Assembly (NCBI RefSeq): GCF_009866765.1
Contig: NZ_CP019431.1
Coordinates: 4,154,001 to 4,218,000 of the forward strand
Length of the DNA: 64,000 nt
Source of the DNA: Pseudomonas sp. S35
Lineage (GTDB): Bacteria; Pseudomonadota; Gammaproteobacteria; Pseudomonadales; Pseudomonadaceae
Direction of reading: 5' to 3'
The notes under the pieces were generated by a model that was not told where the DNA came from, ran no database searches, and saw nothing but the letters and a program-made list of their open reading frames with translations. Each line of letters begins with the position of its first letter. The stretch's first letter is position 1. A program made the translations under genes and the position numbers. This document shows, in pieces, positions 57,001 to 64,000 of this stretch.

Positions 57001-57277
57001 CGTCATGCAACGCCACATCGACCGCCATCACCGCGGCAAACGCCTGCCGCGACAAGCCGTCGGCGCCATTGTGCAACTGGGTGCGCAGCGCATCATGCCG
57101 GGCCACCAACTGCTCGACAGCGCGCTGAATCAATGCGGGCACCACCGCGCCTTCAAAGTCGACGTAACCGCCAATGTTGTACAGCGGCGAATTGCCCGCG
57201 CGCAGTTGGTCGAGCCAGATGTCCTGTTGCGCTGCAGTGAGGGGAAAACTGGCTGGCAGGCTGGGAAAATGCTGCAT
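51014..57277 (-). CDS. viscA: Two-module NRPS initiating a viscosin/massetolide-type lipopeptide (ViscA/MassA type)
   Basis: A 2087-residue NRPS, C-A-T-C-A-T. C1 (1-430) has HHVILDG at 142-148 and is placed to take an acyl chain. A1 (about 470-900; YTSGSTG at 606) has specificity residues D-A-W-F-L-G-N-V-V, the leucine code. T1 Ser is residue 981. C2 (about 1065-1490) has HHLVNDA, Ala for the usual last Gly. A2 (about 1520-1950) reads D-G-W-K-L-G-V-V-D, tail like Glu/Gln codes. T2 Ser is about 2029. No epimerase or thioesterase domain follows. The start [11 protein letters not shown] follows AGAAGGA. Size, modules and luxR-nodT neighbours match viscA/massA, which add Leu1 and Glu2; the BC genes must lie elsewhere. 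Confidence 0.87.
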   Translation of the reverse strand: MQHFPSLPASFPLTAAQQDIWLDQLRAGNSPLYNIGGYVDFEGAVVPALIQRAVEQLVARHDALRTQLHNGADGLSRQAFAAVMAVDVALHDVSAQPDPHAASQALMQAHMARPYPMEGAPLFRFFLVKLADNHYRLGTQAHHVILDGWGFGQMLQSLAHLYTALEQGRPPEPPAPSYIDFIDADQHYRDSPRFARDRAYWLDKYHVLPEPLLTPRHVANSPSNTLAQPFPVDLLNRMEQVASRYQASAFHVLLAAMYVYFTRTAQRQDWVVGLPILNRSNARFRATVGLFTQVSAVRLQFDEHLPFGALVRGVRDQLKQDLRHQRFPLSQMNRELGLHRADRAQLFDLSVSFEQDDHALRYGATQARAIKVSNHHEPLPLAIHLRSNRYQDTACLHCVYNEAYFQHAEVLALAQRFTWLLEQGLDNTELPIGAFSLLTPVEQARLHQWNATAQPSAQPHTLHARIEAQAVRTPDAVAAIYQGSQLTYAQLNQKANGLAHQLIELGVQPDDRVAILARRSVDTLVGLLGILKAGACYVPVDPAHPAERLSYLLHDSAPVAVLTQHDLLHRLPALAVPVIELERPTLQVGANPHVAVKPSNLAYVIYTSGSTGLPKGVMVEHHSVCNLVDWHCQAFNLHAGSHTASVAGFGFDAMAWEVWPALCVGATLHLPPAHEGTEDIDALLHWWRTQPLDVCFLPTPVAEYAFSQGLQHPTLRTLLIGGDRLRSFSRAQTFEVINNYGPTEATVVATSGRVDAGQPLHIGAPVANAAIYLLDDRQRPVPIGVTGELYVGGNGVARGYLNRPELSAERFLDNPFAPGRMYRTGDLARWLPDGNLDYLGRNDDQVKIRGMRIELGEIESALATHAHVQEAVVQARDGQLLAWFIPRQAVDVETLRAHLHTSLPDYMLPAAYMPMDAWPLTANGKLDRKALPAPTQAAFVTRLFEAPRAGVETVLAQLWVELLQVQQVGRHDHFFELGGHSLLAVQLVQRMRQAGLRADVQVLFGQPTLAALAAVSDGRDVAVPANRIPADCRHITPDLLALAELDQTSLDRIVAAIPGGAANVQDIYPLAPLQEGLLYHHLTDERDPYQQQALFSFERREQLDAFAQALQQVIDRHDILRTSLAWEALEQPMQVVWRVARLGVEPWAEGEAPLDLRQAPLMALDYAEAPTGWVARLRFHHLVNDATSTTILMQEIRAHLLGQQAQLPAPVPYRTVVAQSRSPTRQAAHEVFFRAQLGDVDEPTLAFGVQERQANRGDTEEAQRALSDDLNLRLRAQARGVGVSAASLFHLAWAQVLSRVAGRDDGVFGTVLLGRLQAGEGADRALGMFINTLPLRLHLAGQNVADALRDTHRQLSALLAHEHASLALAQRCSSAAPLFNSLLNYRHTDAERDLVLVPGIALVSAEDILSYPLMLSVDDTAGGFHLKAKAPRKVGAERILDYLQTTLVNLAQALENTPQAPLREVQVLPAHEVQTLLLDYNATATDYPETLTVQALFEAHARHIPHAVAVQAGELQLTYRELNERANRLAFHLRERGVQPDARVALCVERGLDLVVGLLAILKAGGAYVPLDPGYPRERLAYMLQDSQPVALLVHAATRDLPGEVAIPVIDFDHSAWSHAPDGNPSVLGLSVANLAYVMYTSGSTGTPKGVMIEHRGLGNLMHWGSQLCPNAEGGALLQRAPFSFDGSVWELFWPLANGMRLVLARPDGHREPAYLAQVIREQQISVIKFVPAMLQQFLELEESALCTSLTDVLCGGGELTEALARAVQARLPKVRLHNVYGPTEATVDSSAWTLEPGAPVPTLQLPIGRAINNTRLYVLDAHDAPVPMGVSGQLHIGGVGVARGYLGLEQMTAERFIDSPFVPGDRLYRTGDLVRYLPDGNLEFLGRNDFQVKLRGVRLELGEIESCLLAHPALREVAVLIRDERLVAYFTPRGPAPSLEDLRVHVLEQLPEYMVPAAFVALEELPLNPAGKLDRKALPEPGVDAVLSRAYEAPQGEVETLMAEIWAQVLKLERVGRHDHFFELGGHSLLAVNLVAHLRKAGLEVDARSVFSQPTLAQLAARAVTQVQRVEVAQTAIPQLDRRRRI

Positions 57278-57764
57278 AAGATCCTTCTCATCGGTGTCAG
57301 GCACTGACCGCGCTGGGAGCCCCATTACGGCGAAATTGCCGGATTTGAGCATGGGGGTCGGGGGCTGTCTGTCACCTTAAACCCGGACATCCAAACGGAT
57401 AGATCCGGGTTGACTGAAGGTTCACAGATGAAACGATTAAAGCGCTGTAGGACATTGGCCATATTTGACCGATGTCGCTCTAGATCCCACGATGTTCACT
57501 AATATGATTTTTGATAAAAATCATATAGTTAGAATTATTCATAAACTTCTATCGTTATTTTTTAGCCGGAATTGCCCTTCAGAAACGTCGAATTAATGAC
57601 GTTATTTTTATGGCAGATTGTGTCCCTCGTTTCCGCTACATACGTAGGACAAATCCCCTGGCTAAATACAATCTCGAGTGCCGACTCTCGTTCAGGAGGA
57701 ACGGATCGCCCCCAGAGGCCCAGGGAGTTCGTTGACGGTTTTCGACATCAAGGATGAGATGGCT
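57278..57764. promoter_or_regulatory. Divergent promoter region of the lipopeptide genes
   Basis: 487 bp between the synthetase and luxR, AT-rich for this genome in its middle part (57490-57650). It holds a perfect dyad at 57502-57526: ATATGATTTTT, GAT, AAAAATCATAT. This is the best operator candidate for the LuxR regulator or another factor. No gene is seen. Confidence 0.6.
57748..57757 (+). promoter_or_regulatory. RsmA/RsmE binding site at the luxR ribosome binding site
   Basis: TCAAGGATGA matches the RsmA/CsrA consensus (A/U)CANGGANG(U/A) at every position and includes the AAGGA ribosome binding site. Binding would block translation, which links the lipopeptide to the Gac/Rsm cascade, as known for massetolide and viscosin. 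Confidence 0.7.
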
Positions 57765-58559
57765 ATGAGTTTGAAACGCAGCACCGGCAGCACGCAAAGC
57801 CCGCATTTTTATGCCGAAATGGGCGAGTTGATTGCACACAGCGGCCACGAGGATTTTGCCGCCCATATGCTGCACTTGGTGAGCAAATGGCTGCCGATTC
57901 ATCTGGTCGATCTGAGCGAGTGGACCCTGGACGAACTGCACGACCGCGCGCTCGACATCAAGCTGCTCGGCAGTGCCGGCCAGAAACAGGATTTGCCGCC
58001 GCCCCTGGCTGTGCGTCCGCTGGACAACCACCCGCTGCTCCAGCAAATGCTCGGCATGCAGGACCCGCTGCTGATCCAGATGAACGCCAAACCCAACAGC
58101 GCCCACCCTCGTGGCACCTCGCACCAATGCAACCTGGTGTCGCGCCAAGGCAACCGACGCTGCGTCATTTCGTTTTACCGACCCCATACCCAGCGCGGCT
58201 TTTCCCTGGCCGAACTGTCGTTTCTCAAGTGTCTGTCGGACACCCTGCTGCCGCTGATCGAACGCCATGCACAGATGCTGCGCCAGACGCCGCACGCCCA
58301 GGCCGAGCCAGCCCACACGTTGCTTGAGCAATCGCAATTGCAGCGTGAGTTCTACAAGCGCCTGTCCCTTGGCGACATCGCCTTGTCGGCGCGCGAACAG
58401 GAAGTGTGCCTGGGCCTGCTGACCGGCGGCACGGTGCCGCAGATGGCGCAACGGCTCAGTGTGAAAAACAGCTCCATCGAAACCTACCTCAAGCGCGCTG
58501 CCGCCAAGCTGGGCGTAAGTGGCCGGCATGGCTTGGCCAAATGGATGGTGGGCGCCTGA
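57765..58559 (+). CDS. LuxR-family regulator of lipopeptide synthesis (ViscAR/MassAR type)
   Basis: A 264-residue LuxR-type protein. The C-terminal HTH (about 200-262) reads [20 protein letters not shown] to [17 protein letters not shown]. The N-terminal 190 residues have no acyl-homoserine lactone binding signature I can see, as is normal for lipopeptide LuxR regulators. ATG at 57765 is used; ATG at 57759 is also in frame. Divergent from the synthetase and overlapping nodT by one base (TGATG). Confidence 0.85.
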   Translation: MSLKRSTGSTQSPHFYAEMGELIAHSGHEDFAAHMLHLVSKWLPIHLVDLSEWTLDELHDRALDIKLLGSAGQKQDLPPPLAVRPLDNHPLLQQMLGMQDPLLIQMNAKPNSAHPRGTSHQCNLVSRQGNRRCVISFYRPHTQRGFSLAELSFLKCLSDTLLPLIERHAQMLRQTPHAQAEPAHTLLEQSQLQREFYKRLSLGDIALSAREQEVCLGLLTGGTVPQMAQRLSVKNSSIETYLKRAAAKLGVSGRHGLAKWMVGA

Positions 58560-59977
58560 TGAAAAAGCTCACCCTCACGGGCATGGTCTTCGTGCTTGGC
58601 GGCTGTTCGCTGATCCCCGAGTACCAGCGGCCCGAGGCGCCGACGCCGGGGCAGTATCCCCAGGCCGGTGTGTATGCGCTGGCACAGGCCGGGACGCTGA
58701 CGGCCTCCTCGGACTGGCAGCAACTGTTCCATGACCCGGCGCTGCACCAGCTGATCAGCGCGGCGTTGGTCAATAACCGCGATCTGCGGGTGGCGGCGCT
58801 GAACGTCGAGGCCTTCCAGGCGCAGTACCGCATCCAGCGGGCCGACCTGTTCCCGGCGGTGTCCGCGATGGGGGCCGGCACCCGCCAGCGCGTGCCTGGG
58901 GAGGTGAACGGCAGCGGTAAACCGGCGATCACCTCCACCTACTCCGCCACCCTCGGCATCAGTGCCTATGAGCTGGATTTTTTTGGCCGCGTGCACAGCC
59001 TCAGCGAACAGGCGATGCTCACCTACCTGGGCACCGAAGAAGCCCGGCGCAGCGCGCAACTGAGCCTGGTGGCCAATGTCGCCAATGCCTACCTGACCTG
59101 GCGCGCCGACCAGGAGTTGTTGGACTTGGCCGAGCAAACCCTGGTGGCCAATGACCATAGCCTGCACCTGACCAGCCGCAGCAAAACGGCGGGCAAAGCC
59201 TCGGCCCTGGACGTCGTGCAAGCGCGCACCAGCGTTGAAAGCACCCGCGCCAGCGTGGCCCGCTATGCGCGTCAGGTTGCGCAAGACCTCAACAACCTGG
59301 CCCTGTTGGTGGGCGGCCCGGTGGATCAAACCTTGCCGCCCCGCCCGCTGGCGGCTGACTTGGTGGCCCGCGTGCCCGCCGGGTTACCGTCGGACCTGCT
59401 GCAACGCCGCCCGGATATCCTCCAGGCCGAGTACCAACTGCGCGCCGCCAACGCCAATATCGGCGCGGCCCGTGCAGCATTCTTTCCGTCGGTGAGCCTT
59501 ACGGCCAACGCCGGCAGCACCAGCACCGAGCTGTCGGGGCTGTTCAAGGGTGGCTCGGGCAGTTGGACCTTCCAGCCGCAAATCAACCTGCCGATCTTCA
59601 ACGCCGGCAGCCTGCGCGCCAGCCTCGACTACGCCAAACTGCAAAAGGACATCACGGTGGCGCAGTACGAAAAAACCATCCAGACCGCCTTCCAAGAAGT
59701 CGCCAACGGCCTGGCCGCGCGCCAGACGTTTACCGACCAACTCAATGCACAGCGCGACTTCGTCGCGGCCAACCAGGCCTATTACGATTTGGCCCAACAC
59801 CGCTATCGCGCCGGCGTGGACAGCAACCTCACATTCCTGGACGCCCAGCGTTCGCTGTTCAGCGCGCAACAGGGACTGATTGTGGATCGACTGGCACAGT
59901 TGGTGGCGGAGGTGAATCTGTATACCGCGCTGGGTGGCGCGTGGGGAGATCGGGCGGTGCTGACAACGCAGCGCTAG
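58559..59977 (+). CDS. NodT-type outer membrane efflux lipoprotein
   Basis: A 472-residue RND/ABC outer membrane factor with a lipobox (VLGGCSL, Cys at residue 16). It has the [12 protein letters not shown] and [15 protein letters not shown] segments and the two repeats ended by [20 protein letters not shown] and [20 protein letters not shown] luxR-nodT pair stands upstream of viscA/massA in related strains, so lipopeptide secretion is likely. The inner membrane partners (MacA/MacB type) are not here. Confidence 0.88.
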   Translation: MKKLTLTGMVFVLGGCSLIPEYQRPEAPTPGQYPQAGVYALAQAGTLTASSDWQQLFHDPALHQLISAALVNNRDLRVAALNVEAFQAQYRIQRADLFPAVSAMGAGTRQRVPGEVNGSGKPAITSTYSATLGISAYELDFFGRVHSLSEQAMLTYLGTEEARRSAQLSLVANVANAYLTWRADQELLDLAEQTLVANDHSLHLTSRSKTAGKASALDVVQARTSVESTRASVARYARQVAQDLNNLALLVGGPVDQTLPPRPLAADLVARVPAGLPSDLLQRRPDILQAEYQLRAANANIGAARAAFFPSVSLTANAGSTSTELSGLFKGGSGSWTFQPQINLPIFNAGSLRASLDYAKLQKDITVAQYEKTIQTAFQEVANGLAARQTFTDQLNAQRDFVAANQAYYDLAQHRYRAGVDSNLTFLDAQRSLFSAQQGLIVDRLAQLVAEVNLYTALGGAWGDRAVLTTQR

Positions 59978-60510
59978 CGCACTTCCATTTGAGCTGAACT
60001 GCGAAGCGGCCCCATTCCTCAATAATGCCGTGCACCCAAGCCTTTGTGGCAAAGGCTGTTGGCGCTGCTGCGCAGCCCAGCGCGGGGCAAGCCCGCTCAC
60101 CACAAAGAGCAAGCTCACCATGACTTCCTAGACCTGTGCGCACCTACTTGAGCTGGGCAACACCTTGTAGTGAGCAGGCTTGCCCTGCGCTGGGCTGCGA
60201 AGCGGCCCCATTCCTCAATAATGCCGTGCACCCAAGCCTTTGTGGCAAAGGGTGTTGGCGCTGCTGCGCAGCCCAGCGCGGGGCAAGCCCGCTCACCACA
60301 AAGAGCAAGCTCACCATGACTTCCTAGACCTGAGCGCACCTACTTGAGCTGGACAACGCCTTGTAGTGAGCAGGCTTGCCCTGCGCTGGGCTGCGAAGCG
60401 GCCCCATTCCTCAATAATGCCGTGCACCCAAGCCTTTGTGGCAAAGGGTGTTGGCGCTGCTGCGCAGCCCAGCGCGGGGCAAGCCTGCTCACTACAAGAG
60501 CCCGTTCACT
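59978..60510. repeat. Tandem array of 196-bp REP units
   Basis: A 196-bp unit begins at 60001, 60197 and 60393 with GCGAAGCGGCCCCATTCCTC. Two units are complete and the third stops after about 110 bp. The copies differ by a few bases (for instance GGCTGTT and GGGTGTT). Each unit contains the REP pair GCAGGCTTGCCCTGCGCTGG and GCGCGGGGCAAGCCCGCTCAC in inverted order. The stretch 60511-60618 shows nothing else. Confidence 0.88.
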
Positions 60511-60618
60511 ACGCCCCCCTCGACCTCGATCAACCATCGCGGTTACGACAACCCGCTGACGATACCCACCTTGCAAACCGCAACAGCACGGTGCAGGTTG
60601 ACCAAAACGGCACGCGCC

Positions 60619-61551
60619 CTACCAATTCCCCATCCCCAGACTGAATGGCGAAAACTGCGCAAATTCCCAGCGCAACGCCAACGCGGCCGGCCGCCACACC
60701 ACCTGCTCGACGGTGACGGTCCACACCCGTTGCGCGCCGTCAAACGCCGCCACTTCGGGGCCGTCGAGTATCAACGCGGTACGCCCGGCAATCTGCAACA
60801 CGTCCCCCGATTCAAAGTCGATGAACAGCAGCCCCGCCACCGGGTTGGCTGCCAGGTTGCCCAGGGTGTTGAAGAACAGGTTGCCGGCAAAGTCGGGGAT
60901 GGTCAGCAGGTTGCCGTCGACGCGCACAAAGCCCGTGTTGCCGCCGCGATGGGACACGTCCACCGAGCGTTCGCCATCCGCGTCCACATAGCTGGCGACG
61001 AAGAAGGTGTCGGCGTGGCGAATCATCGTTTGTGCGTCAAGGTCCAGGCTGGCAGTGCGCTCGGCCACGGTGCCGGGTTTACGCGCGATGCCGTCCACGG
61101 GCCGCAGTTGGATGTACTTGGGGCAGTTGCCGAAGGTGTGCACCACGTCCACCGAAAACCCTGCGTGATCCACGGCGCCGATGCGGCCGTTCATGCGGTT
61201 ACGGCGGCGGGTATTGAGGTCGATACCCAGCACACCCACCGCAGCACCGCTGCTCAAGGCCGGGCGGGCGGGATCACTGGCAGATGGCAGGCTGTCGATC
61301 TGCAAGTTGTGCGGGTCGGGCGAGTGGGCAAACCCCGGCGCGCCTTCCACCAGCGTCGCCCAAGGAACGCCCTGCTCATCCACTACACCGAGCAGCAGGT
61401 ACGGCAACAAGGGATAAAAATCCCGATGCTGCTCGGGCAAATGGTCGCGAATCACTTTGGGGCCGACCACGGCCATGCGGTCGGCAACGCCGGCGCTTTC
61501 CTGCATCTGCCGTTCACCGGCATGCCAGGGGGACTGTTCGATTGGGTTCAT
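60619..61551 (-). CDS. Pyridoxamine 5'-phosphate oxidase-fold flavoprotein
   Basis: A 310-residue protein of the PPOX-like/split-barrel flavin family. The segment FFVASYVDADGERSVDVSHR with GGNTGFVRVDGNLLTIPDFA and GLLFIDFESGDVLQIAGRT is the FMN-binding barrel. The N-terminal half (LPEQHRDFYPLLPYLLLGVV) is a second, degenerate copy. Such domains are often fused to ferredoxin reductase; here it stands alone. The ATG follows a GGAGGTGA site. Substrate unknown. Two LysR genes lie upstream on the same strand. Confidence 0.78.
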   Translation of the reverse strand: MNPIEQSPWHAGERQMQESAGVADRMAVVGPKVIRDHLPEQHRDFYPLLPYLLLGVVDEQGVPWATLVEGAPGFAHSPDPHNLQIDSLPSASDPARPALSSGAAVGVLGIDLNTRRRNRMNGRIGAVDHAGFSVDVVHTFGNCPKYIQLRPVDGIARKPGTVAERTASLDLDAQTMIRHADTFFVASYVDADGERSVDVSHRGGNTGFVRVDGNLLTIPDFAGNLFFNTLGNLAANPVAGLLFIDFESGDVLQIAGRTALILDGPEVAAFDGAQRVWTVTVEQVVWRPAALALRWEFAQFSPFSLGMGNW

Positions 61552-61630
61552 GGCGATCACCTCCAATGGGATGTGTCGATGCTGCGCGCTGCACGGCGGC
61601 GAGAGAATGCCCACGCCTGGCAATCCACTG

Positions 61631-62518
61631 TTACGCCAACTGAAATGCCGGATGACCACGCAACGCCGCCACACAATGCTCGACAAAACTGCGCACGCGC
61701 ATCGGGGCATTGCGGCCCTCGCGATACACCACGTTGACCGGCAGCGGCGGCCCTTCGTAGGCCGGCAAGATCCGGCGCAATTGCCCGCTGCTCAACGGCT
61801 CGTGCAAGGGATAGCTCAAGCAACGCATCACACCCGCGCCCTGGACGGCGGCGTTGATCGCGCCTTGCACCGTGGAGCAGCCCAAGCGTGCTCGGGCCCT
61901 GAGCACGTAGCCCGAAAAATCCCACTGCACCTGATCGGCATGGGCAATCAACCGATGCTGCTTGAGCTCACTCGGGTGCCGGGGCTCGCCGTGGGCGGCG
62001 AGGTAATCGGGGCTGGCGCAGAGGATCTGCCGTACCTGCCCAAGTGGCCGCGCAATCAGCGAAGAACTGCGCAGCTCACCCACCAGGATCGCCACGTCCA
62101 GGCCCTCTTCGTGCAGGTTGGGGTCATAGTCGTGATAACGCGCCACCACGCGCACGTCGGGGTAACGCTGCAGATAGTCGGCCAATACCGGCGCCATCAG
62201 GTAACGGCTGAACAACAACGGCAAGAACACCCGCAGGTTGCCCTGGGCCTGCACGTGCAACCCCTTGGCCGAGGCTTCGGCGGCATCCACACTGGCCAGC
62301 AGGCGCAGGCAGTCGGCCAGGTAGGCACTGCCGGCGTCGGTCAGGCTCACGCCTCGGGTGCTGCGTTGCAGCAACGTCACGCGCAAGCGCGCTTCCAACC
62401 GGGCGATTGCGCGTACCAGGGTCGGGCCAGAGACACACGCACGGCGCGCCGCCTGGGCCAGGCTCGGTTGCCCGGCCAAGGCCGCGAACAGCTGCATATC
62501 GCGATAACGCTCCATCAA
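61631..62518 (-). CDS. LysR-family transcriptional regulator (second of a pair)
   Basis: A 295-residue LysR protein: HTH in MMERYRDMQLFAALAGQPSL to SGPTLVRAIARLEARL, ligand domain from about 90. It overlaps the upstream LysR gene by 4 bp (ATGA) and its PPOX neighbour follows after 79 bp. It is related to its neighbour, so a tandem duplication is likely. Its target may be the PPOX gene or the GST. Confidence 0.87.
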   Translation of the reverse strand: MMERYRDMQLFAALAGQPSLAQAARRACVSGPTLVRAIARLEARLRVTLLQRSTRGVSLTDAGSAYLADCLRLLASVDAAEASAKGLHVQAQGNLRVFLPLLFSRYLMAPVLADYLQRYPDVRVVARYHDYDPNLHEEGLDVAILVGELRSSSLIARPLGQVRQILCASPDYLAAHGEPRHPSELKQHRLIAHADQVQWDFSGYVLRARARLGCSTVQGAINAAVQGAGVMRCLSYPLHEPLSSGQLRRILPAYEGPPLPVNVVYREGRNAPMRVRSFVEHCVAALRGHPAFQLA

Positions 62519-63426
62519 CTGCGCCGCTGCAGCGCCGCGTCCTGGCCCAGGCGCTGGCTGAGAAAATCCACAAAGGTGCTGACCTTGGCCGGGACGCGAC
62601 CGCTGTTCTGGAACACCACCTGGATCGGCAGTGGTGCCGGTTCAAAGGCCTCCAGCACAACCTCCAACTCACCGGCCGCCACCGCCGCTGCGACCTGGTA
62701 CGACAGCACCCGCGTCATGCCCCACCCCAGGCGCGCCAGGTTGATCGCTGCGTTGTTCGCCGACACCACTAGGCGTGGTTCGATGGGCACCGTTAGCGGC
62801 TGGTCGCCCTGGACGAAAGCCCATTCGTTCACCGATTGGCTAGCGGACGACAAAGCAACCATCCTGGCTTCACGCAACTGCCCCGGATGCTCGGGTCGGC
62901 CGTGCTGGTCGAGATAACCGGGCGACGCACACACCACACGACGCACCTGCCCAACCGTAATCGCCTGCTGCCCCGCCTCGTGCAGATGGCCGATGCGCAC
63001 GGCCACGTCGATGCCTTCGTCGACCATATTCACCACCCGATCCACCAGCAAAGCGTTGATGTTCACCTGTGGAAAAAGGTCGAGATAGTCACCCAGCGCC
63101 GGCGCCACATACAGCTCGCCAAACAGCACCGGCGCGGTCACCGTCAGGTGGCCACAGGGGATGGAATAACTGCCCGCTGCCGCTTCCTCGGCTTCATCCA
63201 GTTCGGCGAGGATGCGCCGGCAATCTTCCAGGTAACGCTGGCCGGCTTCGGTCAGGTGCAGGCTGCGGGTGGTGCGCGCCAACAGTTGGGTGCCGATGCG
63301 CTGTTCCATCGCAGCGATGGCACGCGTCACGCTGGGGGGCGAGGTGTTGAGGCGGCGCGCGGCGGCGGCAAAGCCCTCCTCCTCGGCCACCGCCAGGAAC
63401 ACCTGCATTTCGTGAAATCGGTCCAT
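62515..63426 (-). CDS. LysR-family transcriptional regulator (first of a pair)
   Basis: A 303-residue LysR regulator: MDRFHEMQVFLAVAEEEGFA, SPPSVTRAIAAMEQRIGTQL, ligand domain with LTVTAPVLFGELYVAPALGD. This is the CrgA-like group. It leads the tandem with the second LysR gene. Confidence 0.88.
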   Translation of the reverse strand: MDRFHEMQVFLAVAEEEGFAAAARRLNTSPPSVTRAIAAMEQRIGTQLLARTTRSLHLTEAGQRYLEDCRRILAELDEAEEAAAGSYSIPCGHLTVTAPVLFGELYVAPALGDYLDLFPQVNINALLVDRVVNMVDEGIDVAVRIGHLHEAGQQAITVGQVRRVVCASPGYLDQHGRPEHPGQLREARMVALSSASQSVNEWAFVQGDQPLTVPIEPRLVVSANNAAINLARLGWGMTRVLSYQVAAAVAAGELEVVLEAFEPAPLPIQVVFQNSGRVPAKVSTFVDFLSQRLGQDAALQRRS

Positions 63427-63445
63427 CGGTGCTCCTGTAGTTTTT

Positions 63446-63539
63446 TGTGGCGAGGGAGCTTGCTCCCGTTGGGTTGCGCAGCGGAACTAAAAAGCCGGGA
63501 GCGCTTCGCACTCCAGCGCGAGCAAGCTCGCTCACCACA
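63446..63539. repeat. REP pair between the LysR and GST genes
   Basis: TGTGGCGAGGGAGCTTGCTC near 63446 and GCGCGAGCAAGCTCGCTCAC ending near 63539 are inverted REPs of the GAGCAAGCTC class, distinct from the GGGAGGGG class seen elsewhere in the window. Confidence 0.75.
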
Positions 63540-63567
63540 GCGGCTCACTCGCCACAGGGTGCTCACA

Positions 63568-64000
63568 TCATGGCGCTTGCAACCCCACCGCCGTACGCGG
63601 CATGCCGACAAAACCCGCAAGTGCCTCAATGCCCGCGAGCCAGGCGCGCACCTGAGGGTAGTCGGCCAGCGACACATTGCCTTCCGGCGCGTGGGCGACG
63701 TAGGTGTAGAACGCGATGTCGGCAATGCTCGGTTGCTCGCCGGCCAGGAAGCGGGTTTCACTCAGTTGCTGCTCCACCAACACCAACAAGGCATGGGCAC
63801 GGCTGATGGCCGCCGCCGCATCCACGTCAGCGCCAAACACCGTGGCCAACCGCGCCGTCGCGGGCCCGGCATGCAGTTGCCCGGCAGCCGCCGACAGCCA
63901 ACGCTGAACCCGCGCCTGCCCTGCCGGATCACTCGGCAGCCATTGGCCGTTGCCGTATTTCGTGGCGAGGTAAACCAAAATTGCATTGGAATCGGCCAAC
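63568..64000 (-). CDS. Glutathione S-transferase, C-terminal part (cut by window edge)
   Basis: About 144 residues of the C-terminal part of a GST. LADSNAILVYLATKYG is the end of the thioredoxin-like domain (the ESxAI-type glutathione contact is DSNAI), followed by the all-helical domain with FLAGEQPSIADIAFYTYVAH. The N-terminal residues lie beyond the right edge. Substrate unknown. Confidence 0.87.
   Translation of the reverse strand, partial: LADSNAILVYLATKYGNGQWLPSDPAGQARVQRWLSAAAGQLHAGPATARLATVFGADVDAAAAISRAHALLVLVEQQLSETRFLAGEQPSIADIAFYTYVAHAPEGNVSLADYPQVRAWLAGIEALAGFVGMPRTAVGLQAP

Noticed and set aside
51014..57277. The NRPS as a pyoverdine synthetase, given pvdA nearby
   Set aside because: Two-module layout, leucine-coding first A domain and luxR-nodT neighbours fit a viscosin-type lipopeptide; there is no acyl-CoA ligase domain as in PvdL.
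60001..60510. The tandem repeats as a CRISPR array
   Set aside because: The unit is 196 bp with near-identical content throughout; there are no short repeats with unique spacers and no cas genes.

Overview
The window is a chromosomal segment of a fluorescent Pseudomonas, most likely the P. fluorescens group. This rests on the GC-rich coding style, the REP-type 'GTGGGAGGGGCTTGCCCC...' palindromes between genes, pyoverdine genes (pvdA, an FpvI-type sigma factor, pvdRT-opmQ), a bkd operon, and a viscosin/massetolide-type lipopeptide synthetase. I see no tRNA, rRNA, prophage, IS element or CRISPR. Both edges cut genes: a sensor kinase on the left and a glutathione S-transferase on the right.

1-14.1 kb is a quinoprotein ethanol-oxidation island. 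Minus-strand genes run cytochrome c550 (pedF), SoxYZ-like carrier, zinc metallohydrolase, aldehyde dehydrogenase (exaC), a 23-codon pqqA, iron-type alcohol dehydrogenase (ercA) and an ErcS-like kinase. Divergently lie the PQQ alcohol dehydrogenase (exaA/pedE type) and a pentapeptide-repeat protein. A regulatory block follows: a response regulator lacking its phospho-acceptor Asp, a CxxxCW protein, AgmR/ErbR, and the nosP-nahK pair (FIST-domain NO sensor and hybrid kinase). A motif close to AAGYAGCAT recurs in four promoters of this island.

14.2-19 kb holds a porin and a sulfide/persulfide module: bigR-sqr-tauE divergent from a persulfide dioxygenase, with a perfect 18-bp palindrome between them. 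19-25.9 kb is branched-chain amino acid catabolism (bkdR, bkdA1-A2-B-lpdV) followed by ilvE. 25.9-33 kb carries a double-GNAT protein and a citrulline/ornithine module: CtlX-type hydrolase, ornithine cyclodeaminase, a basic amino acid ABC importer and an Lrp regulator.

33-35.1 kb is an overlapping pair of putative DNA-repair genes (TIGR03915/TIGR03916 type) with a LexA-like box just upstream. 35.2-41.9 kb is pyoverdine-related: pvdA, fpvI-like sigma, and the pvdR-pvdT-opmQ exporter, with two perfect TAAAT-N16-CGT PvdS boxes and a Fur-box candidate. 42-51 kb contains an exported hydrolase-like protein without its nucleophile serine, a LysR regulator, an AttEFGH-like ABC/lipocalin operon, a histidine phosphatase and arnT, the last two preceded by the same bipartite motif.

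51-60 kb is the lipopeptide initiation locus: a two-module NRPS (C-A-T-C-A-T, no thioesterase; first A domain reads as leucine), a divergent LuxR regulator with an RsmA/E-type site at its ribosome binding site, and a NodT-type outer membrane lipoprotein. The synthetase lacks a release domain and needs partner NRPS genes elsewhere. 60-60.5 kb is a tandem REP array of 196-bp units. 60.6-64 kb has a PPOX-fold flavoprotein, two overlapping LysR genes and the truncated GST. Gene identities rest on recognised motifs and gene order; no database search was run.
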